From assembly GCF_947179515.1 (NCBI RefSeq), contig NC_067476.1:60356741-60420740 (forward strand): a DNA stretch of 64,000 bases, written 5' to 3'. Below, in pieces: positions 1 to 11,733 of this stretch. The translations under genes were made by a program, and so were the position numbers. The stretch's first letter is position 1. Each line of letters begins with the position of its first letter. The notes under the pieces are model-generated. The model had not been told where the DNA came from, did not search any database, and saw only the letters and a list, made by a program, of their open reading frames with translations. Source of the stretch: Apodemus sylvaticus (taxonomy: Eukaryota; Chordata; Mammalia; Rodentia; Muridae).

Positions 1-948
1 TTGAAAATCCAGTATTCTTTCCACTGTCCTTTTCATGGAAAGGATGTTCCAAATTATTGAGAGATGAAGGAAGTAGCCAGAATTCACATACATGGAAAGG
101 GTGCTGAAACTGAGCAGGTTGACACACACCTGACACACACCTCTCCAAAGGCAGGAGCGCTGAAATTCAAAGCCAGCCTGGCCTAACCAGTAACTATCTC
201 AAAAAAGGTACCCTGATAAATGATATAATTATTATCTTTCCTTCAATCTGCTCAGTTTCAAAAATACTGAATTTGTCATTTTATATATAATTAATATATT
301 GTGTTTAATCTGAGGGATTCCTGATAAATGCTTTGCAGTTTTGTTTGACATGTTTATAATTGGCCTTTGTATAGTTATAATTCTGAGACATTTCATTTTT
401 TAGAAAGCAGAGTAGCCTTTTCTCTTAAAGGTAAAAAGAAAATACTGTTAAACTTGGCCTGAATACTATGTCTAAGCACTGAAACCCCTGGTGATCCCCA
501 TGCTATCAGGGAATCTTCTTTCAGCAACACAAATGCTAAAGTTTAAGTTCTTCAAAGTGGAAGAAAGAGATTCCATATCATGGTGGAAACCGATGAAGAG
601 GCCAAAATGACTCACTTGAGTTTGAAATTAAAAAATCCATTATAGGATCCATTTTGTGAGTTATTACAATTTATTTACATAAAATTAATTGCTAAAATAC
701 AAACATGGTAGAAATGTTTGTAAATGTATCAACACGGCTGTGCTTCCAAATGGGTATCATTCCTGACATTCTAATAAATTTTTTTTAAAAAAGCAAGGCA
801 AGAGACTTCTGTTCTAGGCATAATAATTAGAAGACCAAAATGCCCGCTCTAGTTAGACTTGTGGTAGCATGTGTATTCCATAAGTGAAATATGGACCCGA
901 AGAGCTTTGATGTAATATCTCAGGATGTGAATCACACTGTTTACTTAC
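1..948 (-). other. Pde1a: Pde1a intron, 5' part (3' side of the 949-1131 exon)
   Basis: This is intron starting at the GTAAGTAA donor (minus strand, 948 downward) and running out of the window on the left. Apart from a B1 scrap at 149-208 I see only AT-rich unassigned sequence. No branch point or acceptor for the next exon (the start of the catalytic half, after ...GIFVERMYRK) lies in the window. Confidence 0.85.
149..208 (+). mobile_element. B1 SINE fragment
   Basis: GGCAGGAG...AATTCAAAGCCAGCCTGGCC...ATCTCAAAAAA matches the right half of rodent B1 (7SL-derived), including the characteristic GCCAGCCTGG core and A-rich end. The left part is missing. Confidence 0.7.
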
Positions 949-1131
949 CTTTCCACAAAAATCCCAGCCTGGACAGCATGGACAATGCTGCGAAACTTTG
1001 GTTTTTCCTCGGGTTTCTTTTTCATCATCCCCATTTTCCGTGTAAAGGTTGAAGCCAACCAGTCCCGGACTTCCGATGGGACTGAGTCGGTGTGGATGTC
1101 GCTGAGTTCATCCTCGGGGTCCAGAAGCCTT
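949..1131 (-). CDS. Pde1a: Pde1a internal exon: autoinhibitory segment and second calmodulin-binding site
   Basis: This 183-nt exon encodes 60 complete codons plus split codons at both ends. The reading runs RRLLDPEDELSDIHTDSVP, then SEVRDWLASTFTRKMGMM, then KKKPEEKPKFRSIVHAV, ending QAGIFVER. This is the PDE1A regulatory region just before the catalytic domain. By alignment from memory to bovine PDE1A2 it spans about residues 72-132. That includes the autoinhibitory stretch (about 84-97), the second calmodulin-binding site (about 114-137) and the serine of KFRSIVH, equivalent to Ser120, a reported PKA site. PDE1 enzymes hydrolyse cAMP and cGMP in the cytosol under Ca2+/calmodulin control. 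The acceptor is TTTGTAG/A (AG at 1132-1133). The donor is AG/GTAAGTAA (GT at 947-948). Both boundaries are phase 2. PDE1C is disfavoured because it reads RQMGMM with a different basic run. Two residues (P in LLDPED, H in DIHTD) differ from the T and Q I recall in other mammals. Confidence 0.95.
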
Positions 1132-1756
1132 CTACAAACATATACACAGGACAAGCCTTGAGAAACGGGAGCAGAGACTAACAAGGAAGCAAATAGCCAA
1201 ATGTTTTATTTGTTTTGTTTTGCTTTTTTTTTTTTTAAAAAAATGGCACACAGTTCTCTAATTATTCCGTAACACGAACTGTTTCTAAAATTTGAGTTAA
1301 CATTTGGAAAGCTCTTTAAGTTTTTGAGCTGATCACTTGCTAGAGGCATCAAATGATACAACATAGCATCTGCTCCTTCCCAAATATTGATGAAAAGTAT
1401 TAGTAGTGGTTACGTTATGTTGTCAGTCTCATAAATATGCCTCCATACTGGTGATTAAATCAAAGCAAAGAAGAAAATTTATAAATAAGTGTGTGCTACC
1501 TATTTTTCTAGGAAGCAAGTCGAATGGGAAGAAAAGGAGGTTGAGGCTATAAAAAGTCTTATATTTCATTTTTCTACATAGAAGAGGTAGTAAGTGCTGT
1601 TTGAATTTTTTGAGGGTTCCACAAGTCATTCATATATACTATTTTATTGAGTAAGCTTTTATAAATTAATTAAATAACCTAAGAATTCTAAAACAGTCTT
1701 TTAAACATTATCATTGAATATTTTACAACAATAAAAATCATAAAGGAAGAAACAAG

Positions 1757-1955
1757 GCCAGTGAGGTAAAGGATTTGGGATGAAAAGCTGAAGACCCGAG
1801 TTCAATCCCAGATCCACATGAAAAGACAGAAAGTCGTCCTTAGACTGACATTCACATATGTATTGTGGCATTTATGTGCATGTGCTTGCGCACGTGTGCG
1901 TGTACACACACATACACACCATATACACTCACATAATAAACAGTAAATAACATTT
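1757..1955 (+). mobile_element. B2/B3-type SINE with CA-rich tail
   Basis: CCAGTGAGGTAAAGG...GAAGACCCGAGTTCAATCCCAG...CCACATG resembles the tRNA-derived head of the B2/B3 family (A and B boxes). It is followed by a CA/TG-rich stretch (1880-1935) and an AATAAA-rich end. The copy is diverged and so probably old. Confidence 0.65.
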
Positions 1956-2227
1956 TAAATAAAGATAAATGTATGGGAGTTGTATTTTATTATTCATGGG
2001 AAATTTCAGCACATGCTCAAGTCCCATTTAGAAAATATCAGGTTATTTTCCTGTAACCTAAGAGCTCTCTCATGTATACCTTAAATTAGCTCTCCATTCT
2101 ACATAACATTAATAAAATGTCCATGACATATATATCTGCCATGCTGTGCAATTTAGGGAAGAATGACAAAAAAAAAAAAAAGATTGTTCACATTCAGTCC
2201 ATATGCCATTTCACTTCCCAGATGCTT

Positions 2228-2640
2228 CTTTTTTTTTTTTTAATTTTATTCACTATATTTTTTATTTACATTTGAAATGATTTCCCCTTTTCTGGTTCCC
2301 CACTCCCCAAAAGTCACATAAGCCCCCTTCCCTCCCTCTGTTCTCCCACCCATCCCTTCCCACTTCCCTGTTCTGGTTTTGTCTTATACTGCTACACTGG
2401 GTCTTTCCATAACCAGGGGCCACTTCTCCGTTCTTCTTGTACCTCATTTAATGTGTGGATTATGTTTTACATATTCCAGTTTTCCAAGCTAATATCCACT
2501 TATTAGTGAGTGCATACCATGATTGATCTTTTGAGACTGGGTTACCTCACTTAGTATGATGTTCTCCAGCTCCATCCATTTGCCTAAGAATTTCATGAAT
2601 TCATTGTTTCTAATGGCTGAATAGTACTCCATTGTGTCAG
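2228..2640 (-). mobile_element. LINE-1 3' end, 5'-truncated
   Basis: Read on the minus strand, this is the end of ORF2, the 3' UTR with its A/G-rich block (C/T-rich on plus at 2330-2370) and a poly(A) tail (T run at 2228-2240). The phrase ATGGCTGAATAGTACTCCATTGTGT on plus is diagnostic of L1. Homology stops abruptly at about 2640. It is more diverged than the copy at 4270-4939. Confidence 0.85.
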
Positions 2641-2778
2641 GATGTACAAGGATGAAATTGGCTGTGCCAAAAGCTCATTTCAGGAGACTGAGACTCTATA
2701 AGGAGGAGGCATGCTGCCAGTTAAGAGCTGATTTTAACATAAGGGTGGATTTTCCGTGTGTTTAGAACTTATGACCAG

Positions 2779-2882
2779 GACCCAAGTGTCCCAGCATTTG
2801 GGAGGCTAAGGCAGGAGGATTGGAAGTTTGGGGCCAACCTGGACCAGCTTCAAATGAGACCTTTTCTCAACAAAACCAAAAG
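2779..2882 (+). mobile_element. B1 SINE, diverged
   Basis: CCCAGCATTTGGGAGGCTAAGGCAGGAGG...GGCCAACCTGG...GACC...CTCAACAAAACCAAAA follows the B1 consensus order from the internal promoter to the A-rich end. The 68-codon open frame at 2758-2964 is only read-through of this SINE. Confidence 0.75.
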
Positions 2883-4254
2883 AGAATTCCTGCCAAAGGC
2901 CATCAACAGAGTTAGGGACACAGAGTGTAGTATTGACTTCTGGGAAGTGACATGGAGTGGCTAATAAGGAGCAATAGCTACCATGGAGTAGGGTTCTGAG
3001 GAAATACCCTGACTGAATGCCTATCAGAGTCTGTAACTGAGAACTTCCTAAAGTCTTGAACTGAAAATAATAATAAGTGAAAGATTTTCCTTATATACAA
3101 ACCCAGCTACACACACCAGTCTACTTTGTCTAGAGAACACAAACTAGCTTATGCTAACATCTGAATTGACCCGATCAATAACCCCAGTATTCATGGCATG
3201 CTTTAGTTTTGACCTTTGTGTTCTTTTAATCAACACGACCTTTTAAATCGTCCCCTCTATATATGTTTTCCTTCTATACACACATAATATTTATTTTTCA
3301 CGATATTTAATAAATACATATGTATTTATGAAACACTGTAGTAAAAATAAACACTCCTTAAATATTGGGATTACAAAACTATATGTAGACACAAGTCAAA
3401 AGACATACAACTGAATAATTATACTGATTAATACTCACTTTGTGATTTTTTCAAGTTTTTTTTTCTTCTTATGTTTTAATGACTTTGATCTACCAATAGA
3501 CCACTGACAATGGAATTTTAGGTAAACATCTTTTTTGGCTCTTTTGGTCATTTCAAGCTAGGTTGCTTAGCCCATTTTAGCATAATACTATACTACATGC
3601 CTTGAAATTTTCACTACTTAAAGACTATGCCATTTCTATTTTCTTTTATGCAGTGATCAAGTAAATCTACAGAGCAGGGCAGGTGGAACAGGAACCATTG
3701 TGGTGTAATCACGTGATGTCATCATGTTCCTCTCATTCTCCACTCCCTGTTCTTATCAGCTGGGTGATACAGAATACCAGGTGGGTGGTAACCATTGCCC
3801 ATTTTTCTACCACTAATTGGTATTGGGGACTTAAAGTCTATATGTCCTAAATTCACAAGCTTCCATGACAACCAGACAAGACAAAGCAGGTATATAAACA
3901 TAGTGAGTATCACTGGGATGGGTTACTCTGGAAATTTGTAGTTATAATATGTGCAAATCTTTGTTGAGAAGGAATGTGCGATTTCCAGGAAAATAACAGT
4001 CTATATTTAGTACAGAATAAAGAAGTAAAGGAAGTTAGTATCAAATGACAAAGGCATGGGGTACAGCATTGTATAAAGAACAGGCATATCTTGAAACAGC
4101 GATAGACACTTCTCTAGTGGCTCAGTTGATATGGCAAAGGTAGGAGGGGTATGATGCCTAGTTATGTTTTTAAATGCTGACCTAGATGTTTCTATGAAGG
4201 TAATTTTTTTATTTGAAGATGGAGCAAAATAAACATGGATAGACTTTATTGAAT

Positions 4255-4269
4255 CATCAGAGGACTTTT
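4255..4269 (+). repeat. Target-site duplication of L1, left copy
   Basis: CATCAGAGGACTTTT is identical to 4940-4954. It borders the poly(A) side of the minus-strand L1 insertion. Confidence 0.93.
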
Positions 4270-4939
4270 TTTTTGTTTTTTTTTTTATTCGATATAATTT
4301 ATTTACATTTCAAATGATTTCCCCTTTTCTAGCCCCCCCCCTCCCCGAAAGTCCCGTAAGCCCCCTTCTCTTCCCCTGTCCTCCCTCCCACCCCTTCCCA
4401 GTTCCCCGTTCTGGTTTTGCCAAATACTGTTTCACTGAGTCTTTCCAGAACCAGGGACCACTCCTGCTTTCTTCTTGTATCTCATTTGATGTGTGGATTA
4501 TGTTTTGGGTATTCCAGTTTTCTAGGTTAATAACCACTTATTAGTGAGTGCATACCATGATTCACCTTTTGAGTCTGGGTTACCTCACTTAGTATGATGT
4601 TCTCTAGCTCCATCCATTTGCCTAAGAATTTCATGAATTCATTGTTTCTAATGGCTGAATAGTACTCCATTGTGTAGATATACCACATTTTTTGTATCCA
4701 CTCTTCTGTTGAGGGATACCTGGGTTCTTTCCAGCATCTGGCAATTATAAATAGGGCTGCTATGAACATAGTAGAGCATGTATCCTTATTACATGGTGGG
4801 GAATCCTCTGGGTATATGCCCAGGAGTGGTATAGCAGGATCTTCTGGAAGTGAGGTGCCCAGTTTTCGGAGGAACCGCCAGACTGCTTTCCAGAGTGGTT
4901 GTACCAATTTGCAACCCCACCAGCAGTGGAGGAGTGTTC
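4270..4939 (-). mobile_element. Young LINE-1 insertion, 5'-truncated, with ORF2 C-terminus
   Basis: This is a 670-bp L1 whose poly(A) lies at the left (T run at 4270-4288). An ORF2 frame stays open from the truncated 5' end down to its stop near 4527. It includes WIQKMWYIYTMEYYSAI and HSLISGY, the C-terminal end of the L1 ORF2 protein. The 3' UTR follows, with an A/G-rich block on the sense strand. The insert is flanked by a perfect 15-bp duplication, CATCAGAGGACTTTT, at 4255-4269 and 4940-4954. On the minus strand the duplication starts AAAAGTCC after TT, matching the L1 endonuclease preference TT/AAAA. Near-consensus sequence and intact duplications indicate a recent insertion. The fragment has no reverse transcriptase or endonuclease domain and cannot be autonomous. 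Confidence 0.95.
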
Positions 4940-4954
4940 CATCAGAGGACTTTT
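4940..4954 (+). repeat. Target-site duplication of L1, right copy
   Basis: CATCAGAGGACTTTT, followed by AAAAAAG, borders the truncated 5' end of the L1. The pre-insertion site would have read ...GACTTTT/AAAAAAG. Confidence 0.93.
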
Positions 4955-5324
4955 AAAAAAGATGGAGTTACCTTAAAAAGAAAATTCCGAGTTTGGATGA
5001 CTTTCAGATTCAAGACTATAGCATTAATTCCCTATAATTTTCAGCTTGCCAGCCTACTTTCCTGATTGCGAGATAGTCATTAAAACATGCTTCCCTTCCT
5101 CTCTTGGGTATGAAGAGTGTGGAGTACCTATCAGTGTCGATTTGAAGTCAGATACAGAATAAGGTCTTGGTCCTGTCTTAATACTGGCCTCTGATAGCAT
5201 ATTGTTCCTAGTTCTGGTTTAATATATGAAGGAAACACTATATAAACCAAAAACTTAAACACAATATTCTTTAGGCATGTCAAAATTATTGGTAACCTAT
5301 AAAATGATGAGAAGTTGAAATATT

Positions 5325-5472
5325 CTGGGCATAGTATTGGAGACCTTTAATTCCAGGATTCAGGAGACAGAAGCATGTGAGTATATGTGAGTTCAAGGCC
5401 AGCCTGGTATCCATAGTAAGTTTCAGGTGAAGCAGAGCCAAATAAAAAAGACTGTATCTCAAAATAAATCAA
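5325..5472 (+). mobile_element. B1 SINE, diverged
   Basis: CTGGGCATAGTATTGGAGACCTTTAATTCCAGGATTCAGGAGAC...GAGTTCAAGGCCAGCCTGG...CTGTATCTCAAAATAAAT follows B1 from head to A-rich tail. The tail runs directly into a GATA array. Confidence 0.8.
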
Positions 5473-5474
5473 TC

Positions 5475-5503
5475 GATAGATAGATAGATAGATAGATAGA
5501 TAG
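5475..5503 (+). repeat. (GATA)n microsatellite
   Basis: About seven GATA units grow out of the A-rich tail of the preceding B1. Rodent SINE tails often seed arrays like this. Confidence 0.9.
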
Positions 5504-6957
5504 CATGGTTCTATGATTTACATTTCAAAGGAAAGGGATGAAATGGAGAAAAGGATGAGGATATAATTATGACGGGAAATATTGCTTTAAATAAGATCAT
5601 CAGAGATAGTTTGCACATCTGAAAAAATGTATAGGAAAAGTATTTGTGATAACTCTCTAAAGGTCTATAAAGGTCCAGAGATGCTAGTCCATATTGTATT
5701 ATAATATGAACTATCATATGATATGCTAAATATTGTTTTATTTTCCTTAGGAATTCACAAAGAGCACTGTATGGGAAAGAAATGATAGGGCAGGCACATA
5801 TGTGTAACATGCTACCACTATTGACCTCTGAAAAAAACGTTCCACTCTTTGACATATTTTTTCAGTCCCATTGGAAGTCAGCAAAGATTAAAGAGAGGTT
5901 CTCAGACAAAGGCTATGTGTAGAAAGTGGACCAGGGAACCAAGAAAAACTGACCTTGCATCAGATCAGTGATCAAGTGATCCTTTGGAGCTATTTATAGG
6001 CCAAAATTTCTCTCTGAATAATATGACACATCTCCCAAAGGGCTTATATTTTGAACTAGAAAGTTTGAAGGGAAAGGGAAATAAAGAAGGGGGCAACCTC
6101 GGAAGGAGAGGTCATGGGATTTTGACTCTTACAATTATATGTCAGTGAAAATATTTCTGTCTGAGGGGGACTCTTGGAAAATAGTCACACTCAAGGAAAC
6201 ACAATCCTTTCCAGGAAGTTGGTGACTACAACTGAAACTAAATATTACATTTAAATGTTCAAACACACGTTTGAACTTTTTTCTTTCATTCCATTCACAT
6301 GATAAAGGATTTATTTCAAGAAGCAATTAACTCATCCCTTCCACCATTATGTTTAATGTGTCGAGAGAATGAGCATAATTTTTCTACATGAGACAGAATC
6401 AATAGTTTGTTCATTTATCTGGTGAACAAACTACGTGTCCTATGCCTCAGTTTTACAGTGTTTCCCAAAACACTTACAAGTTGAGTTAGGATGCAAACTG
6501 TCAGCTCCTTGTGTGATGAGACTGGACCAGCCTGGTTGTGTCTGTCTTGCTGCCCTTGCTGTTCCGGCCCTCACTTTCTATGCCTTACTTATAAATCACA
6601 AAATACTTCATAGTAACAATGCTTAACATGATAGAAAAAAAAGTCTAGCATGTTAAACCTGGAAAAGGTAGAGGGAAAGACTCCAAATGTGTTTTGTCTT
6701 AGAAACTTGTCATCTCTAGAGAGGAATATATTCCCAAAAGGCCATCATTAGTACCCTGCAATAGAAGTCTATGTTCAGAGGAACAATATGATGATCTAGT
6801 GCTAAGAGTGAGGCTAAATTCACATCTGCCATGTGGTACCAGTCTTGAACACTTGCAAGGTGGGATAAGAGACTCTCCCCTGCCTATTGTATACAGTATC
6901 TTGAGTAGTCACTGTTTCCCATTAAATTCCCTTATAATGTTTTCAGAGGAACCAATT

Positions 6958-7095
6958 AATGATATTTATTAAATAATGAACCATGCTATGAGTTGACTAA
7001 CATGTTTTCTTCCATCCACACAACCACCCAAGTAACCTTGAACATGATACCAGTCTTTTACTCAGACTTCAGAAATGCACAGCATAGATAGAGAT
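6958..7095 (-). mobile_element. Possible MIR SINE relic
   Basis: TTTATTAAATAATGAACCATGCTATGAG...CATGTTTTCTTCCATCCACACAACCACCC...TTTTACTCAGACTTCAGAAATGCACAGC has the order of a reverse-oriented MIR (size-class line, Ca/Ac-rich stretch, TTTTACAGATGAGGAAACTGAGGC analogue). It is strongly diverged. Confidence 0.35.
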
Positions 7096-7204
7096 TCCAA
7101 CTGATGCTATTGCTTATATTCTGGACCAGGAAAAAAAGCCAAAATTTAGCTCATTCAGTCCTCAATACACCGCCTTAGGGAAGATTTCCACCTTTGTCTA
7201 ATTT

Positions 7205-7310
7205 TAGTGATTAATAAAAGAAGCACAGACACTTAAGAGATTTGCTCAGTCAGTGGACATGACAAATTCTGAGCTGCAGGGTGTCTCATTTTGGAGTCTG
7301 AGTCTTTAAT
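7205..7310 (-). mobile_element. Possible MIR SINE relic
   Basis: GAAGCACAGACACTTAAGAGATTTGCTCAGTCAGTGGACATGACAAATTCTGAGCTG parallels the reverse MIR core (GCACAGAGAGGTTAAGTAACTTGCCCAAGGTCACACAGC). It may belong to the same ancient insertion as 6958-7095. Confidence 0.42.
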
Positions 7311-7799
7311 TATTGAGATCTTGTTCACTTTAAATGTATGGCTTTCTTTCAAAGTTCAAAGTTCATTCAGCCAATAGTGCCAGCACTAACTACTCTCCAT
7401 CCTCTCTATAACTTTGAAATTTAAAGTTAAAAATAATCTCTAAAAATGTTTGGTTGAAAGAGAAAAGTGGTGGTAGGGAGATAAAATAAATTTCAAGAGC
7501 AAAATGGGTGTGGCAGATTTGTATGCATTCATTGTATGCATGAATGAAATTATCAGGCAATTTAAAAAAAAGGAAAGAAAATCTTATAGGAGTTTAGCTT
7601 ACTGGAAAGGTCTTAGTGGAAAAAAAGCTTAGATTTATTTCCAAAGCTGGTATCTGAAATACTCCTTTCTAGAGAAATGTCAAATGGAAAAAAAAAAAAA
7701 GTCTATGGCACTTTAGTAGATGATCAGTTCATTGCTAGGATGGAATTGAGTCCATTTGAAATTCCATTTCTATTGTCACTACCCTACCTGCTCAAAGCT

Positions 7800-7846
7800 T
7801 ATTTATGTATTAATGTATTTACGTATTTATTTATTTATTTATTTAT
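7800..7846 (+). repeat. (TTTA)n AT-rich microsatellite
   Basis: TTATTTATGTATTAATGTATTTACG followed by TATT units forms an imperfect tetranucleotide array. The open frames crossing it are not coding. Confidence 0.85.
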
Positions 7847-8681
7847 CCCCTGTACTCTTCCCAAAGGGTCAAGAGCTTATAAATTCTTTAGTTTTGTGGT
7901 TGTTTAAAGCAGACATTACCCCTTTTCTTGTGAACTGTGGGAACATGACCATTGTATATGAGACAACACAAGGATTAGATGTTTGGGTGGGGAAGGCAGT
8001 CATCCTGTCATTGGTTCAACTCCCAGGAGTCTTGACTACTGGAAGGTTGGCTGAGGATAATGTGGAAGTCAGAGGTGACTTTCTCCACATTAAGACTTGA
8101 AGACTTGGCAGCTCCTTTACATTCACCCAAAGAAGTAGATGCCCATACTGGAGTGGGGTCTGGTCCCCCAGGAAAGGCAGGAAGGGCCCCAGGCATCTTC
8201 CAGTAAGGCTATCAGATGGAATCAAGTTACTTGAAGAGCTGGGATAAAGATTATATTTTTGGAGTGGGTTGGGATAGAAATGGGTGAAAACATAACAGTG
8301 CCCCAGGCCTTCCTGAGGACTCTTGGCTTCCCATCAGGAATTCTTAGCCCAAAATATATCTTTGAATATATTTAATTAGGCACAAAGCTTAACATTCCAC
8401 TAATTATCAAGGTTTTAGATAATAAGCATCCTCTGTGGCTAAGAAACCTGTCTTTCTAATCATGCTCCTGGCTTTATCATCTACTATCTGTGTAATTTAG
8501 AACAGCAGTTGTCATGCAGTAAGCTCTTGGGGAGCCCCAGCTGGCCACACCCCTATGTGAATTAGTTTAAGCTGATTTTCTTTTACTAACACATAGGAAA
8601 AGGCTTGCACCATGTTGTCAGAGTGTTTGAAGCATGTAAGATATGAATAATGCCAAAGAAGTCTTAAGAAAGCACACACAT

Positions 8682-8682
<1 letters not shown>

Positions 8683-8713
<31 letters not shown>
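8683..8713 (+). repeat. (CT)n microsatellite
   Basis: This is an uninterrupted CT array of about 15 units. It explains the Arg/Glu-repeat frame on the minus strand. Confidence 0.95.
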
Positions 8714-8716
<3 letters not shown>

Positions 8717-10169
8717 GCAGTGAAAAGACAGTGGCAAAGTTCCAAAACTAATTTTTTATATATGTTAAAAATTTACCTAGTTGGATAGGAAAAACCACAA
8801 ATGCAGAAGTAGAATTGAGGATAACATGTTAAGAAGAGGGGGAAATAGAAAGGAAGTTTCTGTTTCATTGGCACTCCCATTTCTGTGCTTCTGGTTTCTC
8901 CCCTGTACCCCATCACTTCTTTTCCCTCCCAGTTTTATGTTTTCAAACCCATTGACTCCATTAGCATGGCCTATATGTGGGTGGATAGGGTATCTCAGGG
9001 ACCACATACCTGAAGAAAACTGAGATTAGTTGCTCATGGTTTCTCAGCTATAACTAAAACTTCCCTCATGGATGTGGGATTTAGACTGGCTTGATCTTGT
9101 GCATGTAGTCAGAACCACTATGAATTCATGTGTACACTGGCCCTACACACATGAAGTCCACTGCTGCAGAAGTCTACTACCTCTGGCTCTTACAACATCT
9201 CTACTCTCTCATATAAAGTGATTCTTAAATCTTGAAGTGAAGGGGGTTGATTTAAATGTACTATTTAGAGCTAAAAACTCCACACTATATCATCATCTAT
9301 TGAACAGTTGTGGGTCTCTGTATTAATTACTATCTACTGCAAAGAACAAACAAACAAAATAACATCCCCCCCCCAAAAAAACAGGTTTCTCTGGTGAGGA
9401 TTGAGAAATGCATTTATCTGGGTACAAAGATAAAGAGTATAGGAAATAGTTTAAGACTATGTCCATTTAGTAGAATATAGTATTGAGTTCTCCCTGGAGC
9501 CCATGACTTTGCCATGTAGCCCATGAATGATCTCTTTCTCCTATAGTGAGATCTTAGATCCAATTAGAGAGTTGTTATTTCCATAGTGTTCGTGCTAGAG
9601 GTGCATCACTATATCTGGAAGACAAGTGGTTATTATAATTTACAGCCTGGTAAGATTGTTGATCACTTTCTCCTGGGAAACATGTAAAGAACTTTTTAAC
9701 TATGAAACCCAGGCAAAAGGGATTAAACTTGCTGATTAGTACCATCTTCTTTTCTCTATGTGTTATAATTCAAGTATATGGTGTCATCAGAAATCAGGTC
9801 TCACCATCAAGTGTGGGATGGGACATGTTATTTTTCCTAATCAAGAGAATGTAATACAAGTGGCAGTCTATGCTCCCTCCACCGGTGTCCACTCAAGTTT
9901 ATTAAGGGCTGCAGGTTAAAGATAAAGGGTCAAGTTGTAGCCCAGGGAGGAATCCCAAGAGACTGATGAAAGCATTACAAATCAAAGACAGCCCTTGACT
10001 TCCTGGTACCTCAAACACTCTGATTTAGCTCTTCATGCCCCTTGTCTTTATTGCATCCTGGAACCTGAGGGAGGGCTATCTTTGAACACACAATTACCTC
10101 ATACATAATGAGGGATATAATTCCTGTACCACAGTCTTTTGATAACATCAATTTTCTACAAAAATATAC

Positions 10170-10567
10170 TGTAATGGCTGGTTTTATGTGTCAACTTGAC
10201 ACAGGCTAGAGTTATCACAGAGAAAAGAGCTTCAGTTGAGGAAATGCCTCCATGAGATCCAGCCGTAAGCATTTTCTCAATTAGTGATCAAGAGGCAAGG
10301 GTCCATTATGGGTGGTGCAATCCCTGGGCTGGTAGTCTTGGGTTCTATAAGAAAGCAAGCTGAGCAAGCCAAGGGAAGCAAGCCAGTAAGAAACATCCCT
10401 CCAAGGCCTTTGCATCAGCTCTGACAACCTGACCTAATTGAGTTCCAGCCCTGATCTCCTTTGGTAATGAACAGCAATTTGGAAGTGTAAGCTGAATAAA
10501 CCCTTTTCTCCCCAACCTGCTTCTTGGTCATGATATTTGTGCAGGAATAGAAACCCTGACTAAGACC
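10170..10567 (+). repeat. Left LTR of ERVL/MaLR-like element
   Basis: This is a 398-bp LTR-like unit. TCAACTTGACACAGGC, GAGCTTCAGTTGAGGAAATG, TGGGTGGTGCAATCCCTGGG and AATAAACCC all recur in the same order in the right copy. Confidence 0.8.
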
Positions 10568-11733
10568 AATTGATACCAGCAAAGTGAGGTATTCCTGTGA
10601 CAATCTGACTGTGTTTTGGGAAGGACTGTAGAAGGACTTTGGAACTTTGGACTAAAAAATCCATTCCATGTTAAGAGCTCTGTGGGATGTATGTAGGAGC
10701 TTGGAAGACGATGTTGAGTACAGTGCAGAAGATGGAGCCCTGGTTTGTGAAATTTCAGAGGGAAGATTAAAGACTCCTTTCAGGACTGTTGTTTTGAAGA
10801 TTCTGTGTTTTTGTTTAGCTGGGGCTGAGGGATCAGCTGTGATTAACAAGATACCAGAACTACTAAAGCGAAATTTTTGCATTACTTGGGCTGTTGATGC
10901 TGGTTAGCTGGAGCTAAGAAATTAGCAGTGATTAAGAAGAGACCAACATCATTGAGGTGAAATCTTTTGGGAAGTGTTTTCTAGAACACAGAGGCTGTGT
11001 TCTAGAGATAGCCAAGGTTGTTCCTTGCGCTGTGACTGGACTTGGTAATGTATAAGAGTCACCCAGCTGGTACTCGTTTGAAGGCATGAAGGGGTCTTGA
11101 AGAGCAGCTGAAGCTCAGCACTGTGAGAAACTGCAGAAGACCACTGGTGAAGGTGCAGCCTCAGTTGCAATTGATGGCTCAGGAAAGAAGGGATCATGCA
11201 AAGGTCTTTATGCTTAAGACCATGAAGAGAGCCTATGAGAAGCTATTGGTGAAGCCTATTTACAGCAGAAGACAGGAGTATTTTGGAGATGCCAGTACTA
11301 TGAGATGACCACCAAGAACAGCAGCAGCATTGGAGTATAGGCAGCTGGTGCCTAGATGACAAGGTGTGTGCTACAAAGGGCAGAATTGGAGAAGTGACCC
11401 AAGCCCTTGGAGGAGCCTAGAAGATCCCAGACATTGGTCTGTTGGAGTTTGATTTTGCTTTTGATTGTGACTGTGCCCTGATATTTTTCTTTCTTGGAAT
11501 AACAAGGTATTTTAGGTATGTGTGTGTGCAGCACACAGTTAAGAGACTTAATTATAAAAAGACTTTGGCTTTTAAAAGAGATTGGATATTTTAAAGGGTT
11601 TGAAATTTTAATATGTAAGAATTTGTAAAGACTCTGGGACTTTTAAAGTTATTTAGATTTTGGGATGAGTAAGAGAATAAGGGTTGAAGCATAATAGTGA
11701 TGTGTTTGTGTGTCAAGTTGACAAGGGGTCAAT
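10568..11733 (+). other. Interior of the ERVL/MaLR-like element
   Basis: This is about 1.17 kb between the LTRs with no long open frame. The frames at 10668-10907 and 11123-11308 are short and show no retroviral motif. It contains a perfect 12-bp-arm hairpin at 10980-11006. Confidence 0.7.

Noticed and set aside
949..1131. Assignment to Pde1c or Pde1b
   Set aside because: KMGMMKKKPEEKPKF and LRCLVKQLEKGDVNV in the two exons fit PDE1A. PDE1C, as I recall it, has RQMGMM and LRSLVKQLERGE.
945..1184. Treating the whole 79-codon frame as the exon
   Set aside because: Splice sites at 1132-1133 (AG) and 947-948 (GT) cut it to 949-1131. The extra N-terminal residues are intron.
4527..4907. 126-codon frame as a host gene
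   Set aside because: It is the C-terminal piece of L1 ORF2 in a 5'-truncated insertion.
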